From Rhodovulum imhoffii (lineage in GTDB: Bacteria > Pseudomonadota > Alphaproteobacteria > Rhodobacterales > Rhodobacteraceae): a stretch of DNA of 64,000 nucleotides. Below, one piece after another: positions 33,419 through 43,942 of this stretch; within the stretch, counting starts at the first letter, position 1, and every line of letters begins with the position of its first letter. Position numbers and translations under genes: made by a program. Location: the NCBI RefSeq assembly GCF_003046545.1, contig NZ_QAAA01000004.1:62001-126000 (forward strand), in the 5' to 3' direction. The notes under the pieces were generated by a model. That model worked only from the letters and a program-made list of their open reading frames with translations. It did not search any database and was not told the DNA's origin.

Positions 33419-34294
33419 TCAAAGCACCGCGCGCAGAATGCGCCAGACCACCACGAGCACGATCAGGTCAAAGACGAACACATAGGGGGCGATGGCGGTG
33501 TCCGAGATGTCAAAGGGGGTCACGAAAAGCGACAGCCCGGTGATCGACCCCTTGAGAGAAATAATCATAAGGGCATTGAAATTATTTACGAAATGCCAGC
33601 CCATTGCCGCGCCGAGGTTGCCCGTGCGCTCGGTCAGATTTGCCGCCGACAGGGCGAAGAGAAAGGTCGAAACAAGGATCAAAGGCAGATTGGAGCCCGC
33701 ATCGGGGTTGAAGTGCAGCGCGGTGAAGAAAAGCGCGGGGAGTCCCATCCAGACAATCCGTGCGGCAAACCGCGCCGCCAGTTGCTGTTGCAGGTACCCG
33801 CGGAACAGAAGTTCTTCTGATGTTGTCTGGATAAACAACAGCGCTACCGCCACCGGCAACAGCCGCAGCCACTGCGCCGGGGCGAGGTTGGTCTCGGGGG
33901 GGAGCAGGGCAATCGCCGCGCCGGTCAGCAGGCCATAGATCGGGACCAGAACCAGCAGCGTGCGGAAAAACCCGCGCAGGGTGTCGCGCAAAGCGCCGAA
34001 CAGGCTGCCCGGCTCACGGTAATGCAGGGCGGGCGTGGCGATCAGTACCCCCAGCCCCATGCCGAGGAAACTGGCCAGCAAGAACAGCACGTGCCCCGGC
34101 GTTTCCAGGGTGGTCAGCCCCTGCATCCAGCCGAAATATCCCAGCGGCCCAAGCACCGGGTAGGCCCCTACCAGCATGATGGAAAAGCCGCCAAGGTAGA
34201 TGAGGAGTATCACCCCAAGCCCGGTCAACAGGCGCCAGGGTTCGGCGTAAAGCCGGGCCGGGGCGATGTAGGTATCGAATTCGGGACTGGGCAT
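33419..34294 (-). CDS. CPBP-family intramembrane glutamic endopeptidase
   Basis: The 291-aa membrane protein has about seven or eight helices and all CPBP (Abi/Rce1-like) motifs: EExxxR at TSEELLFRGYLQQ (E160, E161, R165), FxxxH at FTALHF (H194), and HxxxN at HFVNNF (H234, N238). These form the catalytic site. CPBP proteins cleave prenylated or small membrane-associated substrates in some species, but the bacterial targets are mostly unknown. The start is set at ATG 34294 (MPSPEFDT) because the frame upstream adds non-family residues. A decayed paralogue lies directly upstream in the same direction. Confidence 0.9.
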   Translation of the reverse strand: MPSPEFDTYIAPARLYAEPWRLLTGLGVILLIYLGGFSIMLVGAYPVLGPLGYFGWMQGLTTLETPGHVLFLLASFLGMGLGVLIATPALHYREPGSLFGALRDTLRGFFRTLLVLVPIYGLLTGAAIALLPPETNLAPAQWLRLLPVAVALLFIQTTSEELLFRGYLQQQLAARFAARIVWMGLPALFFTALHFNPDAGSNLPLILVSTFLFALSAANLTERTGNLGAAMGWHFVNNFNALMIISLKGSITGLSLFVTPFDISDTAIAPYVFVFDLIVLVVVWRILRAVL

Positions 34295-34349
34295 TGAAGA
34301 CCTGCCTGAGATTTTGCACACGCTATCCATTTGCACGCCGGGGGGCAAC

Positions 34350-35213
34350 TTACATCCGCAAGACGGCCCGGCATGTCAGCCAGCCGACCCCGATCATGGC
34401 AAGGCCGATCCGGATCAGGGACAACAGGCCAGCATCGTCCGTTGTTAACGGGTATGTAGACAAGGCCAGCCCCGATGCCGGGTCGGGCAATGAGACGAAC
34501 AGGATCGCCAGAACGTCGTTCGCGAAATGCACCCCCACCGCCGCGCCCGGGGGCCGGTTCGTGCTGCCAGGTCCGCCGCGGCCAGCCCGAAGGCCCCCGC
34601 CCAAAGCACCATTGCCGGGGCATTTTCCCCCGCATCTTCCGGGACGTAATGGCCTATCGCGAACAAAGCCGAGGGCACTGGAAGCCAGATCAGGGGCGCG
34701 CGTACCCGTGCGGTCAGCTGCTGTTGCAGGCAGCTGCGGAAGAACAGCTTTTCCGACCCGGTCTGGATCGGGATGGCGGGCAAGGCCAGCGGCAGCACGC
34801 GCAACCACATTTCCGTGTCCAGATTGGGCTGCAAACCGGCCCGGAAGGCACAAGAACGCCCACCAAGAGGCAAAGGACCGACAGCCCTTTGAAAACGCGC
34901 GGGAAATCGGTTGCCGCCTGCGGCAGCGGCCCGGTCAGGCCGGAAACCCGCGCCCGTTCAGAACCCGTGCGGCCAGCACCGTGCCGACCGCCAGACCGGC
35001 AAAGGACAGCAGCAAAAGAAGGGTGTCTCGACTGATCAGGGCTTGGGTAAAGACGTTGTCGAAGGCCGAGGCCGCCGCGCGTTCCCCATCATTCCGGGGA
35101 TCAGGCTGAAGGCGCCATGGATCGGCCCCAGACAGACCAGCCCGATGAGGGCGATTCCCGCACCGATGCGCCAGATCCGGGGATGGCGCGCGCAGGCGCG
35201 CAAAGCGTGTCAT
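34350..35213 (-). pseudogene. Frameshifted remnant of a second CPBP-family protease
   Basis: Pieces of a protein like the downstream CPBP protease are spread over all three minus frames. N-terminal membrane segments appear as IGAGIALIGLVCLGPIHG and ALISRDTLLLLLSFAGL, and a middle helix as GLSVLCLLVGVLVP. The active-site part is IQTGSEKLFFRSCLQQQL, and the end is VGVHFANDVLAILF. At least four frameshifts and an in-frame stop (near 34937) are needed to join them. The EExxxR motif reads SEKLFFR, so the second catalytic glutamate is lysine. The resemblance to the intact gene (TSEELLFRGYLQQQ against GSEKLFFRSCLQQQ) indicates an inactivated tandem duplicate. Sequencing error could explain one frameshift but not all. 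Confidence 0.8.
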
Positions 35214-35340
35214 GGGCGGCATACGGCATCAGGCGGGTCCTTTCGGGGCAAAGGGCGGGGGCGGTGTGGGCGGGGTTCAAACGCTTGTCTTTGCCGGGCG
35301 GGGCGGCTATTGAGCCGCCAAGCGAGAAGGATTCCAAAAT

Positions 35341-35985
35341 ATGACGCTCCTGCCGTTTCGCACGCCGCGTCTGCCCCGCACGCGTCTGTTGCCCGCCCTT
35401 GTGGCGGTGCTGTCCGTCGGGGGGTGCCTGGAAGGCGGGGCGGGGGGCAAAGCGCCGACGCGGGCCGTCGTGGGCACCACCGGTATTTCCATCGCCGGAC
35501 CGCAGGGGTATTGCATCGACCGCAAGTCGCGCCGTGTCAAGCCGGAGGCACAGGTTTACATGCTGGCCGGATGTGAGGCGTTGGGCGGGACCGGCTCCCC
35601 GCCTCCGGGGCAGGCCGCGCTTCTGATGGCCGCGGTTTCGCCACGGCCGCTGACCGGGGTGGTGCTCAAGGATCCATCGTCGGCGTTTTCGCGGTTTTTC
35701 CGCTCCGAGGCCGGGCGCGGCGCGGTCTCCTGGGACGGGCGGGCCGGGAGTGTCCGCATTCTGGGCATGACCCATCAGGACGGGATGCACATTCTGCACC
35801 TGCGCCATGACGGGCCGCTGCCCTATGACGACATCGGGACGGAAAGCTGGCGCGGGGTTATGGTGTTGAACGGTCACATGGTAACCTTGCAGGTGGTGCC
35901 TTTCGCGGACAAGCCGCTGTCGAAGGCCGATGGGGCCGCTTTGCTGCAACGCTTTGCCCGTGCCGTTCGGGCCGCCAGCACATGA
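35341..35985 (+). CDS. Putative lipoprotein of unknown function
   Basis: The 214-aa precursor has a type II signal peptide: a basic N-terminus, the hydrophobic LLPALVAVL, and a lipobox LSVGGC with the lipidated cysteine at about residue 29. Asp is not at +2 (CLE), so outer-membrane sorting is plausible. The mature protein is a small alpha/beta domain with GYCIDRKSRR, CEALGG and a C-terminal MVTLQVVPFADKPLS. Two further cysteines could pair. I recognise no family. AAGGA precedes ATG 35341. It is divergent from the CPBP remnant and 101 bp before the next gene. Confidence 0.8.
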   Translation: MTLLPFRTPRLPRTRLLPALVAVLSVGGCLEGGAGGKAPTRAVVGTTGISIAGPQGYCIDRKSRRVKPEAQVYMLAGCEALGGTGSPPPGQAALLMAAVSPRPLTGVVLKDPSSAFSRFFRSEAGRGAVSWDGRAGSVRILGMTHQDGMHILHLRHDGPLPYDDIGTESWRGVMVLNGHMVTLQVVPFADKPLSKADGAALLQRFARAVRAAST

Positions 35986-36086
35986 GGCAGATGGGGGAAA
36001 ACGCGCCTGATCCGTTTACAAGACGCCGGGCAGTTGCTTCTATGGCTCTGGCCGGAAGAATTTGAACCCGGTGTTTTGGAAGGCTC

Positions 36087-36839
36087 ATGGTTAAATCGGT
36101 TCTGGACAGTTTTCTGCACAAACTTCAGATGCGGCGCTGGCGCAAGGCGGGTGACAGCGTGACGGTCCTGTCCCTTCCCGTCCTGCATGAGTTGCGCCGC
36201 CTCGCCGCGACGGAACGGCAGCGGATAGACCGTTTCACGGGGCTTGCCGCCGCCCGGCTGGATGCGGCCCAGCGCCCGGCCTCGGTGCCGCAGGCGCCGG
36301 CGGGCAGCGACTGGGTGCATCGTCCCGACCTTTGGTCCGGCCCGGTCTGGCCGCAGGGTGTTGTCAACCCTGCGGACCGCTTTCACCTTGGCAGGGATGC
36401 AAAGCTTTTTCACGATGCCAAAACCTTTGATCTCTGCCTGCGGCAAGTGCCCGGTCTTGCGCGTGCGCCGTATGGGCTGGTGCTGGAGGTGTTCGGTTTT
36501 GACGGCAGCTTCCTGTCGCTGGTGGTCGACTGCCCGCCCGAGTCCGTACAGGGACTCAAGCGCCGTCATATCGTGCAGGTGGATGCCCGTGTTGAGGCCG
36601 AAGCGCCGCAGGCGGGGTTTATGCGTCTCAACATCCTGCATGGCCCCAACGTGGAGCAGATCACCCGTGACCTGCCGGAAGGCCCCGACATGACGGTCGA
36701 ATTCGACCTCGCCTACCATGAATTGAACGAGAAACGGATTGATTCCATGTGGCTTGACGTGATCCTTGATCGCCCGCGCATGAACCGCGTGATCCTTGCC
36801 GACCTTGTCCTCAGCCGTCGTCCGAGGGCTGAGTTCTGA
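36087..36839 (+). CDS. Conserved hypothetical 250-aa protein (unrecognised, perhaps a Rhodobacterales DUF)
   Basis: This is a soluble, mixed alpha/beta protein without signal or membrane segments. The N-terminal 60 residues are helical and basic (LHKLQMRRWRKAGDS, LHELRRLAATERQRIDRF). The body starts with WSGPVWPQGVVNPADRFHLGRDAKLFHDA and ends in beta-rich repeats (IVQVDARVEAEAP, FMRLNILHGPNVEQITRDL, WLDVILDRPRMNRVILADLVLSRR). The C-terminal half looks like a lectin- or jelly-roll-type fold, but this is an impression. The next gene overlaps its stop (TGATG), so the two products are probably made together. I do not know the function. Confidence 0.75.
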   Translation: MVKSVLDSFLHKLQMRRWRKAGDSVTVLSLPVLHELRRLAATERQRIDRFTGLAAARLDAAQRPASVPQAPAGSDWVHRPDLWSGPVWPQGVVNPADRFHLGRDAKLFHDAKTFDLCLRQVPGLARAPYGLVLEVFGFDGSFLSLVVDCPPESVQGLKRRHIVQVDARVEAEAPQAGFMRLNILHGPNVEQITRDLPEGPDMTVEFDLAYHELNEKRIDSMWLDVILDRPRMNRVILADLVLSRRPRAEF

Positions 36840-37192
36840 TGGCCGTGGTGGAAACTTCCCGCCTCGAGATGGGCCAGTGGGTCGTACTGCTGACCGGCAA
36901 AACCGCCCCTGTGCTGGATGTGCTGCATAACGGAAAGATCCTGGCAACTCCCAAGGCGGATCCCGCCGGTGAGAACCGCTGGCGCATGGCGCTCGTGATT
37001 CCGTCGGAAGTGCTGTCCGACGGAGTCCAGACGCTGATCCTGCGCGATTGCGCGCGGGGCGATACGCTGGCGCGCCTGGCAATACGGGCGGGCGAACCGC
37101 TGGAGCAGGATGTGCTGGCCGACCTGGATTTGTTGCGGGCGGAGTTGGAAATGCTCAAGGCGGCTTTCCGCCGCCATCTGCGCGAGGACTGA
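36839..37192 (+). CDS. Hypothetical 117-aa protein coupled to the preceding gene
   Basis: ATG 36839 overlaps the preceding stop (TGATG). The product starts with a beta-rich domain (MGQWVVLLTGKTAPVLDVLHNGK, RWRMALVIPSEVLSDGVQTLILRD) and ends in a charged helix (DVLADLDLLRAELEMLKAAFRRHLRED) that could form a coiled coil or an interaction helix. No signal peptide or membrane span is seen. It shares the VLSDGVQTL-like strand pattern of carbohydrate-binding sandwich domains, but I cannot name a family. It likely acts with the 250-aa protein encoded upstream. Confidence 0.72.
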   Translation: MAVVETSRLEMGQWVVLLTGKTAPVLDVLHNGKILATPKADPAGENRWRMALVIPSEVLSDGVQTLILRDCARGDTLARLAIRAGEPLEQDVLADLDLLRAELEMLKAAFRRHLRED

Positions 37193-37222
37193 AACGCCGT
37201 CGCGTCACCCGGCACCCGCTGA

Positions 37223-39298
<2,076 letters not shown>

Positions 39299-39416
39299 CT
39301 TTAACCTTACCGCAACCCGGCGCGGGTAAACCGGGTCTGCAACAGCTTTGAAGACATGGCCGCGCTTATCTGTTAAGCAGGGCGTAATCTACGAAGATGA
39401 AGCTTTTCGGTGCACT

Positions 39417-40313
39417 CTACTGGGTCGAGGTCATCACGACCTCGACCCTTCTGTTTCTGGAACGTCCGTCCTCGGTTTTGTTGCTGGCGACCGGGGCGAG
39501 GTAGCCGACGCCGTCGGCCTCGATCCGGGCGGCGGGCAGGTCAAAGCGGCTCAGCAGCCACGTCCGCACGGCCTGTGCCCGGGCCCGCGAAAGAGCGATG
39601 TTGCCTCGCAACCCGCCCACCGCATCGGTGTGCCCTACCAGCGCAATCCGCGCTTCGGGGTGGGCGATCATGTATTCGCCCAGTGCGCGCAGGCTGGCGA
39701 AATCCTCCCCTTCCAGCCCCGAGGCCCCGGTGACGAAGCGCACATCCTCCAGCACCGTGTGTCCGCTACGGTCAAGGCGGTCGGCCAGACTGCCCGAGGG
39801 GGCGAAGGTTTCCGTTTCCAGGGGGATGGCCTCGTTGTCCGCAGCAATGCGGGTCATGTGGATGAAGCCTCGCGTCGAGGCACGGCTGATCAGCAGGCTG
39901 ACATAGTCCGGCTTTTCCGTGCCGCTGCGCCGGGCGGACAGAAACCGGAAATCGCCCAGATCCACGTGCATGTCGGGTTCGGGGGTCACATCCAGACCGT
40001 AGCGGAAATCGAACCCCCCGCAGGCATCGGTGTCGCATTCGAAAATGACCAGGTATTCCCCGGCGACAAGCTGGGACCGCAGGGCGGCCATGACCGGTTG
40101 TGTCGCCATCTGGCCCTGAACATGCCAGACCTTGCGCGTTACCGTGCCCTCGGCATGCAAGGTGGGCAGCTTGCCCGCTTGCCACGCCCCCACGGCGAGG
40201 GCATGGCTTGTCGCGGGGGATGTCGTGTCGACAACCGGTTCCGCCCCCGGCGGCAGGTTGAGGGAGAGAGCCAGCGCCGGCGCCGGCAGCACGGTCAGCA
40301 ACGCGGTTTTCAT
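39417..40313 (-). CDS. OmpA-family protein with N-terminal beta domain
   Basis: The 298-aa precursor has a signal peptide (MKTALLTVLPAPALALS). Residues about 40-175 form a beta domain of unknown role, including CDTDACGGFDFRYGLDV with a possible disulfide. The C-terminal about 110 residues are an OmpA-like peptidoglycan-binding domain: FASLRALGEYMIAHPEARIALVGHTDAVGG, LSRARAQAVRTWLL, and NRRVEVVM. Such proteins tie the outer membrane or a complex to the cell wall. It is the last gene of a four-gene minus-strand operon and overlaps the peroxidase-like gene by 4 nt. Confidence 0.87.
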   Translation of the reverse strand: MKTALLTVLPAPALALSLNLPPGAEPVVDTTSPATSHALAVGAWQAGKLPTLHAEGTVTRKVWHVQGQMATQPVMAALRSQLVAGEYLVIFECDTDACGGFDFRYGLDVTPEPDMHVDLGDFRFLSARRSGTEKPDYVSLLISRASTRGFIHMTRIAADNEAIPLETETFAPSGSLADRLDRSGHTVLEDVRFVTGASGLEGEDFASLRALGEYMIAHPEARIALVGHTDAVGGLRGNIALSRARAQAVRTWLLSRFDLPAARIEADGVGYLAPVASNKTEDGRSRNRRVEVVMTSTQ

Positions 40314-40873
40314 CGTGCCTTGCCGTGGTATTCGGGGTTTGGTTCCATCCCCGTGGCGGAGGCGATACGGTTCGTCATGTTGAAGAACCCGGTAATGGCG
40401 GCAATGTCCCAGATGTCGCGGTCGGAAAACCCGGCGGCGCGCAGGACATCGCGGTGGTGGTCCTCGGTGCGATGGCTGTGCTCGGTCAGGTGGGCGGCGA
40501 AATCCAGCATCTTACGCTGGCGCGGCGTCAACGCCGCAGCGCGGTAATTCATCACCATCTGTTCGCCCAGGACCGGGTTGCCGGACAACTCCCGCACCGC
40601 TGCGCCGTGGGCCACCTGACAATACCAGCACCGGTTGATCGAGGAGACGACCACAGCGATCATCTCACGCTCCAGCTTGGTCAGCCCGCTTTCAGCCAGC
40701 ATCAGGTCGTTATACATTGCGGTAAAGGCGTTCAGCTTCGAAACATCGAAGGCATAGGCCCGCAGCACATTGGGTATCAGCCCCAGTTTCTCCGCACATA
40801 GCGCAAAATAGGCGCGGGTGTCGTCGGGCAGGGGGGCGGGCGGCAGGTCAAGCCGGGTCGGGCTGTCTGTCAT
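40310..40873 (-). CDS. AhpD-like 'peroxidase-related' protein (carboxymuconolactone decarboxylase fold)
   Basis: The 187-aa all-alpha protein has the AhpD-type active site NRCWYCQVAHG (C82, C85, H89) and ESGLTKLEREMIAVVVSS before it, which fits the uncharacterised peroxidase-related subgroup. AhpD-like proteins reduce peroxides or partner thiol proteins through the CxxC pair. The start at ATG 40873 (MTDSPTRL) gives the family length and makes a 26-nt overlap with the upstream acetyltransferase. It is followed by the OmpA-like gene with a 4-nt overlap. Confidence 0.85.
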   Translation of the reverse strand: MTDSPTRLDLPPAPLPDDTRAYFALCAEKLGLIPNVLRAYAFDVSKLNAFTAMYNDLMLAESGLTKLEREMIAVVVSSINRCWYCQVAHGAAVRELSGNPVLGEQMVMNYRAAALTPRQRKMLDFAAHLTEHSHRTEDHHRDVLRAAGFSDRDIWDIAAITGFFNMTNRIASATGMEPNPEYHGKAR

Positions 40874-41576
40874 CGGGGTCTCCCAGGCTGCGGAAATGGT
40901 ACTGTTCCACAGCCGCCAGCCCGAGGGAAGCGAACAGCGCCCGTGCCGGGGCGTTTTCTTTTTCGACCAGCACCGCGAAGGTCTTCGCGCCCGCCGCACG
41001 CGCCCAGAAGGCGGCGGCGCGCAGCATGTTCCGGGCCGCGCCGCCCATGCGCCGGTCCGGGGCGATATACAGCGCGTGACAAAACGCGGTTCCGCCTGCC
41101 ACGGCGACGAAGGCCGCGCCGGCGGCGCGGTCGCGGTGGCGGCTCAGGACAGAGGTTTTCGGCTCCGTCACCCGCGCCATGATGGCCTGCCGCGCGGGGC
41201 CGATGCCCCCTTCCGCCCAGATCTCACGGGTTATGGCCAGCGGCTCCCATGTCGTGAAAGCGGTGACGAGAGGTGGGGGGGTGGTGGCAACGGTTCCGAT
41301 CGGCGCCGCCAGGATCAGCGAGGGTTGACTGCACACATAACCCCGCGTTTCCAGCGTCTGGTCGAGTGCCCCGTCGCTCTCCCCCCGAATCAGGAAAAGC
41401 GGCCCTTGCGCCGCCATGGCCGCCTCCGCCCGTTTCACCGCCGCGATGTCGAACGGGCCGTCTGCGGTGGCGGCATTGGCCCGCCTGCCCGCGCCGGGCG
41501 CGGATCGCAACGTAAAGGGGCCGCAGCGCGTCCGGGGTGCGGGCCATGTGCGCTCCTGCGCGTGGAACAGGGTCAT
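40848..41576 (-). CDS. GNAT-family acetyltransferase
   Basis: The 242-aa protein's C-terminal half has the GNAT acetyl-CoA site (ALYIAPDRRMGGAARNMLRAAAFWARAAGA, with RRMGGA as the pyrophosphate loop) and a following ENAPARALFASLGLAAVEQYHF. The N-terminal half is less conserved. The substrate is unknown. The start ATG 41576 overlaps the upstream CinA-like gene by 4 nt, and the stop runs 26 nt into the AhpD-like gene. Position in a tight operon suggests a shared role with these neighbours. Confidence 0.83.
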   Translation of the reverse strand: MTLFHAQERTWPAPRTRCGPFTLRSAPGAGRRANAATADGPFDIAAVKRAEAAMAAQGPLFLIRGESDGALDQTLETRGYVCSQPSLILAAPIGTVATTPPPLVTAFTTWEPLAITREIWAEGGIGPARQAIMARVTEPKTSVLSRHRDRAAGAAFVAVAGGTAFCHALYIAPDRRMGGAARNMLRAAAFWARAAGAKTFAVLVEKENAPARALFASLGLAAVEQYHFRSLGDPDDRQPDPA

Positions 41577-42301
41577 GTGCGCACTCCGAACAGGGCGCAA
41601 AGCTGCCCCATTGCAGCGTCAACCCTCCCTGAATCGCCTCCCCGGATGACGACATTCGTTCCGAATGCACCGTTTTGCTGAAAGGGATAGGAGCCGATCG
41701 ACAGTTCGGGAAAACGCGCCGCAAGATCGCCCAGCGCGGTGGCCACGTCGCCTTCGGGGCGATCCACCCGCAGGGTCTGCGACAAGAGCGGCGCCCCCCC
41801 CGTTATCGCCGGCAGGACCGATGCGACCATCGCCTGAAAGACCGACGGCACCCCGGCCATCACGTGAACGTTGCCCAGGGTGAAGCCGGGCGCGGCGGAG
41901 ATCGGGTTGTCGATCAGGGTTGCACCCTCCGGGATGCGGGCCATGCGCAGGCGCGCTTCGTTCAGCGTCCGCCCCGTGCGGGCGCAGTGATCCGCCATCA
42001 GGGCGCGGGCATCCTCACGCACGTCGATGGGCAGGGCGAAAGCCGCCGCCACCGCATCGGCGGTAATGTCGTCATGGGTGGGGCCGATCCCGCCGGAGGT
42101 GAACACCGTGTCGTGCCCGTCCCGTAAAGCGTTCAGCGCCGTGACGATGCGGTCGTGGATATCGGGCACGATCCGCACTTCGGCCAGCCGGATACCGTGC
42201 TTTGTAAGTTCCCCGGCGAGGAAATGCATGTTGGCGTCGCGCGTGCGTCCGGAGAGGATTTCATCCCCGATCACCAGCATGGCGGCGGTTGGATTGGCCA
42301 T
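41573..42301 (-). CDS. CinA-like / molybdopterin-binding (MoaB/MogA-fold) domain protein
   Basis: The 242-aa protein begins AAMLVIGDEILSGRTRDANMHFLAGEL, the start of the CinA/MocF molybdopterin-binding domain. It has FTSGGIGPTHDDITADAVAAAF and MAGVPSVFQAMV, all diagnostic. It lacks the C-terminal nicotinamide-nucleotide amidase domain of full CinA. This short form is common in alphaproteobacteria; an ADP-ribose pyrophosphatase or nucleotide-repair role is described for relatives. ATG 42301 is preceded by AAGGAGGT on the minus strand. It is the first gene of the operon and divergent from sfsA with 47 bp between starts. Confidence 0.88.
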   Translation of the reverse strand: MANPTAAMLVIGDEILSGRTRDANMHFLAGELTKHGIRLAEVRIVPDIHDRIVTALNALRDGHDTVFTSGGIGPTHDDITADAVAAAFALPIDVREDARALMADHCARTGRTLNEARLRMARIPEGATLIDNPISAAPGFTLGNVHVMAGVPSVFQAMVASVLPAITGGAPLLSQTLRVDRPEGDVATALGDLAARFPELSIGSYPFQQNGAFGTNVVIRGGDSGRVDAAMGQLCALFGVRT

Positions 42302-42348
42302 GTCGCACCTCCTTGTGAACCCGATGGGAAGGGTATAGGGGGCGGGGC

Positions 42349-43065
42349 ATGCGCTTTCCAACCCCTCTTGTGCCTGCGCGCCTGATCCGGCGTTACAATC
42401 GATTTCTGGCGGACGCGGCGCTGGAGGACGGCACCGTGGTGACCGCCCACTGTCCCAACCCCGGTGCGATGCTGGGGCTCAAGACGCCGGGCCTGCGCAT
42501 CTGGCTGGAACCCAACGACGACCCGCACCGCAAGCTGCGTTATGGCTGGCGGTTGGCGGAACTGCCGGACGGCCACTGGGCGGGGGTGGATGCCAGCCTG
42601 CCCAACCGCGTGGTGGGTGAGGCCCTGCGCGCGGGCCGGGTGGGGCCTCTTGCGGCCTATTCCGGTATTCGGTCCGAGGTGAAATACCGGGCCCGCAGCC
42701 GGGTCGATTTCCTGCTCAGCGAACCGGGTCTGCCCGACGCTTATGTAGAAGTGAAGAACGTCCACCTGTGCCGTGACGGCGACTGGGCCGAGTTTCCCGA
42801 CAGCGTTACCGCCCGCGGGGCGAAACACATGGCCGATCTGGCGGCAATGGCGCGCTCCGGGCACCGGGCGGTGGTTCTCTATCTCGTGCAGCGCACCGAT
42901 TGCACCCGCTTCCGGCTTGCCGCGGATCTTGACCCCACCTATGCCCGTGCGGCCCGCGCCGCGCTGGAGGCAGGGGTCGAGGTCCTGTGTCATGCCGCCC
43001 GGATCACGTCTCAGGAAGTCACGCTCGCGCAGCCGCTGAACGTGAACCTTTCGCCACCGGCATAG
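42349..43065 (+). CDS. sfsA: Sugar fermentation stimulation protein SfsA
   Basis: The 238-aa protein has the SfsA order: RLIRRYNRFLADA, HCPNPGAML, SRVDFLLSEPGLPDAYVEVKNVHLC (with nuclease-like acidic residues and ExK), then FPDSVTARGAKHMADLAAM. It binds nucleic acid and has an endonuclease-like fold; it was originally linked to maltose metabolism in E. coli, and its true role remains unclear. It is divergent from the CinA-like gene and 37 bp upstream of map. Confidence 0.93.
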   Translation: MRFPTPLVPARLIRRYNRFLADAALEDGTVVTAHCPNPGAMLGLKTPGLRIWLEPNDDPHRKLRYGWRLAELPDGHWAGVDASLPNRVVGEALRAGRVGPLAAYSGIRSEVKYRARSRVDFLLSEPGLPDAYVEVKNVHLCRDGDWAEFPDSVTARGAKHMADLAAMARSGHRAVVLYLVQRTDCTRFRLAADLDPTYARAARAALEAGVEVLCHAARITSQEVTLAQPLNVNLSPPA

Positions 43066-43102
43066 GGGTTGCTCTGGTCTTTCCGGGACAAGGGGCCTAT
43101 CT

Positions 43103-43942
43103 GTGACGCAAAGACAAATGGAGAGCGCATTGGACGATCGTACGCGCGTCCGCCGGACGAAGGACAATATCATCCTCTACACCCCCGAAGATTTCGCGGG
43201 GATGCACAAGGCCGGGAAACTGGCCGCGGAGATTCTCGACGCGATGGCGCCCCTGATATTTCCGGGCCAGACGACAGGGGAACTGGACCGCGTCATCACC
43301 CGGATGGTCGAAGACGCGGGCGCGGTTTCGGCCACGATCGGCTACAAGGGCTATCAGCATGCCAGCTGTATCAGCGTGAATCATGTGGTGTGCCATGGCA
43401 TTCCCGGTTCGAAGACGCTCAAGGACGGCGATATCCTGAATATCGATGTGACCGTAATCGTCGATGGCTGGTACGGGGACACTTCACGCATGTATGTGGC
43501 CGGGAAGCTCAGCCGCAAGGCGGAGCGGCTGATCGAGGTGACCCACGATTCCCTGATGAAGGGGATCGCGGCCGTCCGCCCCGGCAACACCTTCGGCGAT
43601 ATCGGCCATGCCATCCAGTCCTTCGTGGAACCCCACCGGATGAGTGTCGTGCGCGATTTCTGCGGTCACGGGCTGGGACGGGTGTTCCACGCGCCGCCGA
43701 ACGTTCTGCATTATGGCCGTCCGGGCACCGGCCCGGTTCTGGAGGAAGGCATGTTCTTCACCATTGAGCCGATGGTCAATCTCGGCCGGCCGGAAACCAA
43801 GATCCTGTCCGATGACTGGACGGCAGTGACCCGCGACAAATCCCTTTCGGCACAGTTCGAACACTCGATCGGCGTGACCGCCGACGGATGTGAGATTTTC
43901 ACACTCTCACCCGCCGGGAAGTTCCACCCCACATGGGGCTGA
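43103..43942 (+). CDS. map: Methionine aminopeptidase, type I
   Basis: The 279-aa protein has the conserved metal ligands and histidines of MetAP-I, in SVNHVVCHGIPG, LNIDVTVIVDGWYGDTSRM, CGHGLGRVFHAPP, FFTIEPMV and FEHSIGVT. It removes initiator methionine from nascent proteins, with two divalent metals. I use GTG 43103 (preceded by AAGGGG 7 nt away); the ATG at 43118 (MESALDD) is an alternative and has a weaker site. It overlaps the downstream hydrolase by 10 nt. An N-terminal 30-residue extension before the pita-bread domain is ordinary for this group. Confidence 0.94.
   Translation: MTQRQMESALDDRTRVRRTKDNIILYTPEDFAGMHKAGKLAAEILDAMAPLIFPGQTTGELDRVITRMVEDAGAVSATIGYKGYQHASCISVNHVVCHGIPGSKTLKDGDILNIDVTVIVDGWYGDTSRMYVAGKLSRKAERLIEVTHDSLMKGIAAVRPGNTFGDIGHAIQSFVEPHRMSVVRDFCGHGLGRVFHAPPNVLHYGRPGTGPVLEEGMFFTIEPMVNLGRPETKILSDDWTAVTRDKSLSAQFEHSIGVTADGCEIFTLSPAGKFHPTWG

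Noticed and set aside
34445-34873. The CPBP remnant as a real 142-aa gene
   Set aside because: Its end is out of frame with the conserved C-terminal segment, the catalytic glutamate is replaced, and the missing N-terminal parts lie in other frames upstream.
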